In this document: positions 16,417-18,038 of the stretch, piece by piece
How positions within the stretch are numbered: the first letter of the stretch is position 1
Layout of the letters: the number at the start of each line of letters is the position of its first letter
From: Oehlia diaphana
Lineage: Eukaryota > Glomeromycota > Glomeromycetes > Glomerales > Glomeraceae
Reading direction: 5' to 3'
Assembly: GCA_003833135.1 (NCBI GenBank)
Contig: QZLH01000025.1
Span: forward strand, 92,544 to 110,581
DNA: 18,038 nt
Position numbers and translations under genes: made by a program
The notes under the pieces: model-generated
The model's database searches: none
Told to the model about the DNA's origin: nothing
What the model saw: only the letters and a program-made list of their open reading frames with translations

Positions 16417-16876
16417 TTTTAATTTATTTTGAGAATATTCCCTTGTTCAGCAAATTTTTTATACCAATAAATCGCCAAAGTTCATATTTATTTCAAATCC
16501 ATATACATTTTCATACATTTGGACAAGATTTTGTTAGGCTACGTTATATCCAAAATTTGCTGCTTTTGAAATAATTTGAACGCTTTTTTAATATTATAGC
16601 AATATGCAACATTCTAAATTATACATTTCATATACTATATTCCTAAATCCGCAGCTTTTTGATATAATTTGAATTCTTTTTGTTCATAAAAATAAGTTCT
16701 AATATTATATCCTAACTAGCTTATTCCACATGTATATTTTTCGTTTGTTAATTTTTTAGATAATTCAAAAGCTTTTTCATAATCTTTATCAGTATCCTCC
16801 CTGCTTTTTGATAAAATTTAAATACATTTTGCATGTTAAAGTCAATTACAATTCCATTATAATTAAGAATATATAA
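16417..16876 (-). pseudogene. Broken Sel1-like-repeat gene (SLR copy 6)
   Basis: Reading the - strand from about 16876 gives fragments of the SLR protein in shifting frames: NYNGIVIDFNMQNVFKFYQK, then a deletion of roughly 18 codons, TDKDYEKAFELSKKLTNEKY, TCGIS followed by a stop and LGY, EQKEFKLYQKAADLG, a stop, then a degraded LAxxYE-type repeat (QNLVQMYENVYG), and KKFAEQGN with a 4-base deletion before the end. The N-terminal segment and start are missing. The AEQG and QQN-like pieces place it with copies 2-4. Multiple stops, frameshifts and deletions make a functional product very unlikely. Confidence 0.85.
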
Positions 16877-17562
16877 TTATTTTTATAATTATGAAGATAA
16901 CTAAGGAGGGTTATAATAGATTTAGGTTATTATAATAAATCTAAAGTACTTGTATAATTATAGGTATCATTCAAAATACTAATGGAAGTCTTAATAAAAT
17001 TAATATTAGAAATTCTGGTTATTATCAAATATAATCAGGCAATTCACAAATATAGTCCAAATATAAAATATATTACGGTGTTTTTGAATAAAGATGAAAC
17101 ACTGGAATAATTAGTGAATATTTTCATCAAGTGTCAACACTTGGAAACAATAGACATAAATTGGACAACGAAATATCGGGATAATTTTCTGGATTTGATC
17201 CGGCCAGTTCGTACATTAATATCGTACACCCCACTGTACATTAAGGAATCCGGTCTTTAAAATCATTTTTTAATAATTGGAGTTGTAAAAGTAAAAAAAA
17301 AAAAATTTAATAAATAATATTCATTTATTGAAAAACATAAATTAAAAGAAGCTATTGGATTTCGTCATAAGGATGTTCGCTTTGGGAAAATGAGATTAAA
17401 AATTTGTGAGCTGATTTATATTAATGAATAAAAAAAAAGTTGTAAAAATATCTGTATATTTGCGGAATTTGCCGATCATCAGTTATGTGGCGCAGTTCCG
17501 ATTAAAATCGATCAAAACCCGTTCCTACGTAAGAAAAAATGTCAAAAATGTATAATAAAAAC
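16877..17562. other. AT-rich spacer before the right repeat copy
   Basis: No gene is supported. A perfect palindrome arm pair CAAGTGT/ACACTTG lies at 17128-17143, and GTACATTAA occurs twice near 17212 and 17237. An open stretch at 17321-17431 (EAIGFRHKDVRFGKMRLKIC is its core) lacks an initiating ATG near its start and could be a gene relic. A relatively GC-rich patch (17455-17530) sits just before the repeat and may belong to the element whose 3' end is that repeat. Confidence 0.45.
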
Positions 17563-17677
17563 TTTTAAGACCTCTCCCAAAATATTTACCTCTTTAGCCT
17601 AAAACTAGTAGAAGGAGTTTCTAGAAAAAAAATAGGAAAAAAATATTATAAAGTTAGTTTATTAAAAAAAAAAAAAA
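17563..17677 (+). repeat. Dispersed repeat with poly(A) tail, right copy
   Basis: The first 101 bases match positions 1-101 exactly by eye, including two internal A runs (8 and 7 A), followed by a 14-base A tail. The preceding bases (CGTAAGAAAAAATGTC...) cannot be compared because the left copy begins at the window edge. Confidence 0.85.
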
Positions 17678-18038
17678 CAAAAAACAAAAATCAAGAATAT
17701 TTATTGATTTAACGAAAAAAAGTAACTGAAAAATAATTAATAATAAATATCAAATAGATTTTAATTAAATAAATAATCAATACATAATTTAAAATCATTA
17801 TTTATATTTAGAGTTATTTATTTATTGAAAGATTTTTTTTGAATAATTTTGCTTTCTAAATAAATTTTTTTTATAAACTATAAAAAAAATATATAAAAAA
17901 ACGGCTCCAAATTGTATCTAATGTAAAATAATTACTAATAAACTTGCAAAAATTCTCAACTTACTTGATGTAGAAACTGGTTGAAAAGTTGATGGGGGAG
18001 TTGATGGGGAGTTTAATAGAGAGTTTACGAAAGAAACA
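17678..18038. other. AT-rich right end of the window
   Basis: No gene is seen. The last 60 bases turn G-rich and hold a short imperfect tandem (AGTTGATGGGGG, AGTTGATGGGGA, then AGTTTAATAGAG). Nothing continues the SLR array here. Confidence 0.5.

Noticed and set aside
17321..17431. Open stretch reading EAIGFRHKDVRFGKMRLKIC
   Set aside because: Short, no suitable ATG, and no family recognised; noted as a possible relic in the spacer entry.
1..18038. tRNA genes, CRISPR arrays and kinase domains
   Set aside because: Scanned for T-loop-like GGTTCGAATCC strings, regularly spaced repeats and kinase motifs (HRD, DFG); none was found.

Overview
The window looks like nuclear DNA of a very AT-rich, repeat-rich fungus. 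The best guess is an arbuscular mycorrhizal fungus of the Rhizophagus/Glomeromycota type. The reasons are extreme A/T content with long A tracts, intronless genes for Sel1-like-repeat (SLR) proteins in a local array, a protein style known from the large SLR and SLR-kinase families of these fungi, and dense small inverted-repeat elements. No bacterial features, tRNA genes or CRISPR arrays were seen. The organism assignment is inference.

Layout. Positions 1-2660 are gene-poor: a repeat ending in poly(A) that recurs near the right end of the window, purine/A-rich low-complexity DNA, and one short palindromic element (2091-2210). A decayed gene of unknown family with one recognisable intron lies at 2662-3240. 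Positions 3446-13602 hold five open SLR genes: four on + (3526-4548, 5916-6749, 7359-8444, 10108-10944) and one on - (12412-13485). A sixth, broken SLR copy lies on - at 16417-16876. The proteins share a conserved helical N-terminal segment of about 75 residues followed by five or six Sel1 repeats. None has a kinase domain.

The array grew by duplication of a unit that includes upstream DNA. Several genes are preceded by the same two-part promoter: a CTGCGGYGACACAAA box, then a TACATCCAAATAAATATGC box. A conserved flank also lies further upstream. One copy of this flank (11227-11510) has no gene after it. The - strand copies make the array an inverted, convergent arrangement. Two genes (5916 and 10108) have lost the ancestral MSDN start and probably begin at an internal ATG.

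The most unusual object is a roughly 2.16 kb foldback-like element (about 13675-15837). Its ends are rich in ATCCG motifs. Its two roughly 1 kb arms are tandem arrays of about 130 bp modules in opposite orientation. Each module looks like a short exon-like segment plus a pyrimidine tract ending in AG. The arms are separated by an A73-TTC-A24 tract. The element splits the conserved upstream flank of the - strand gene at 12412-13485 and may be bordered by a TCAAT target duplication. Smaller inverted-repeat elements at 2091-2210, 8510-9195, 9507-9619 and 11705-11900 occupy other intergenic spacers.
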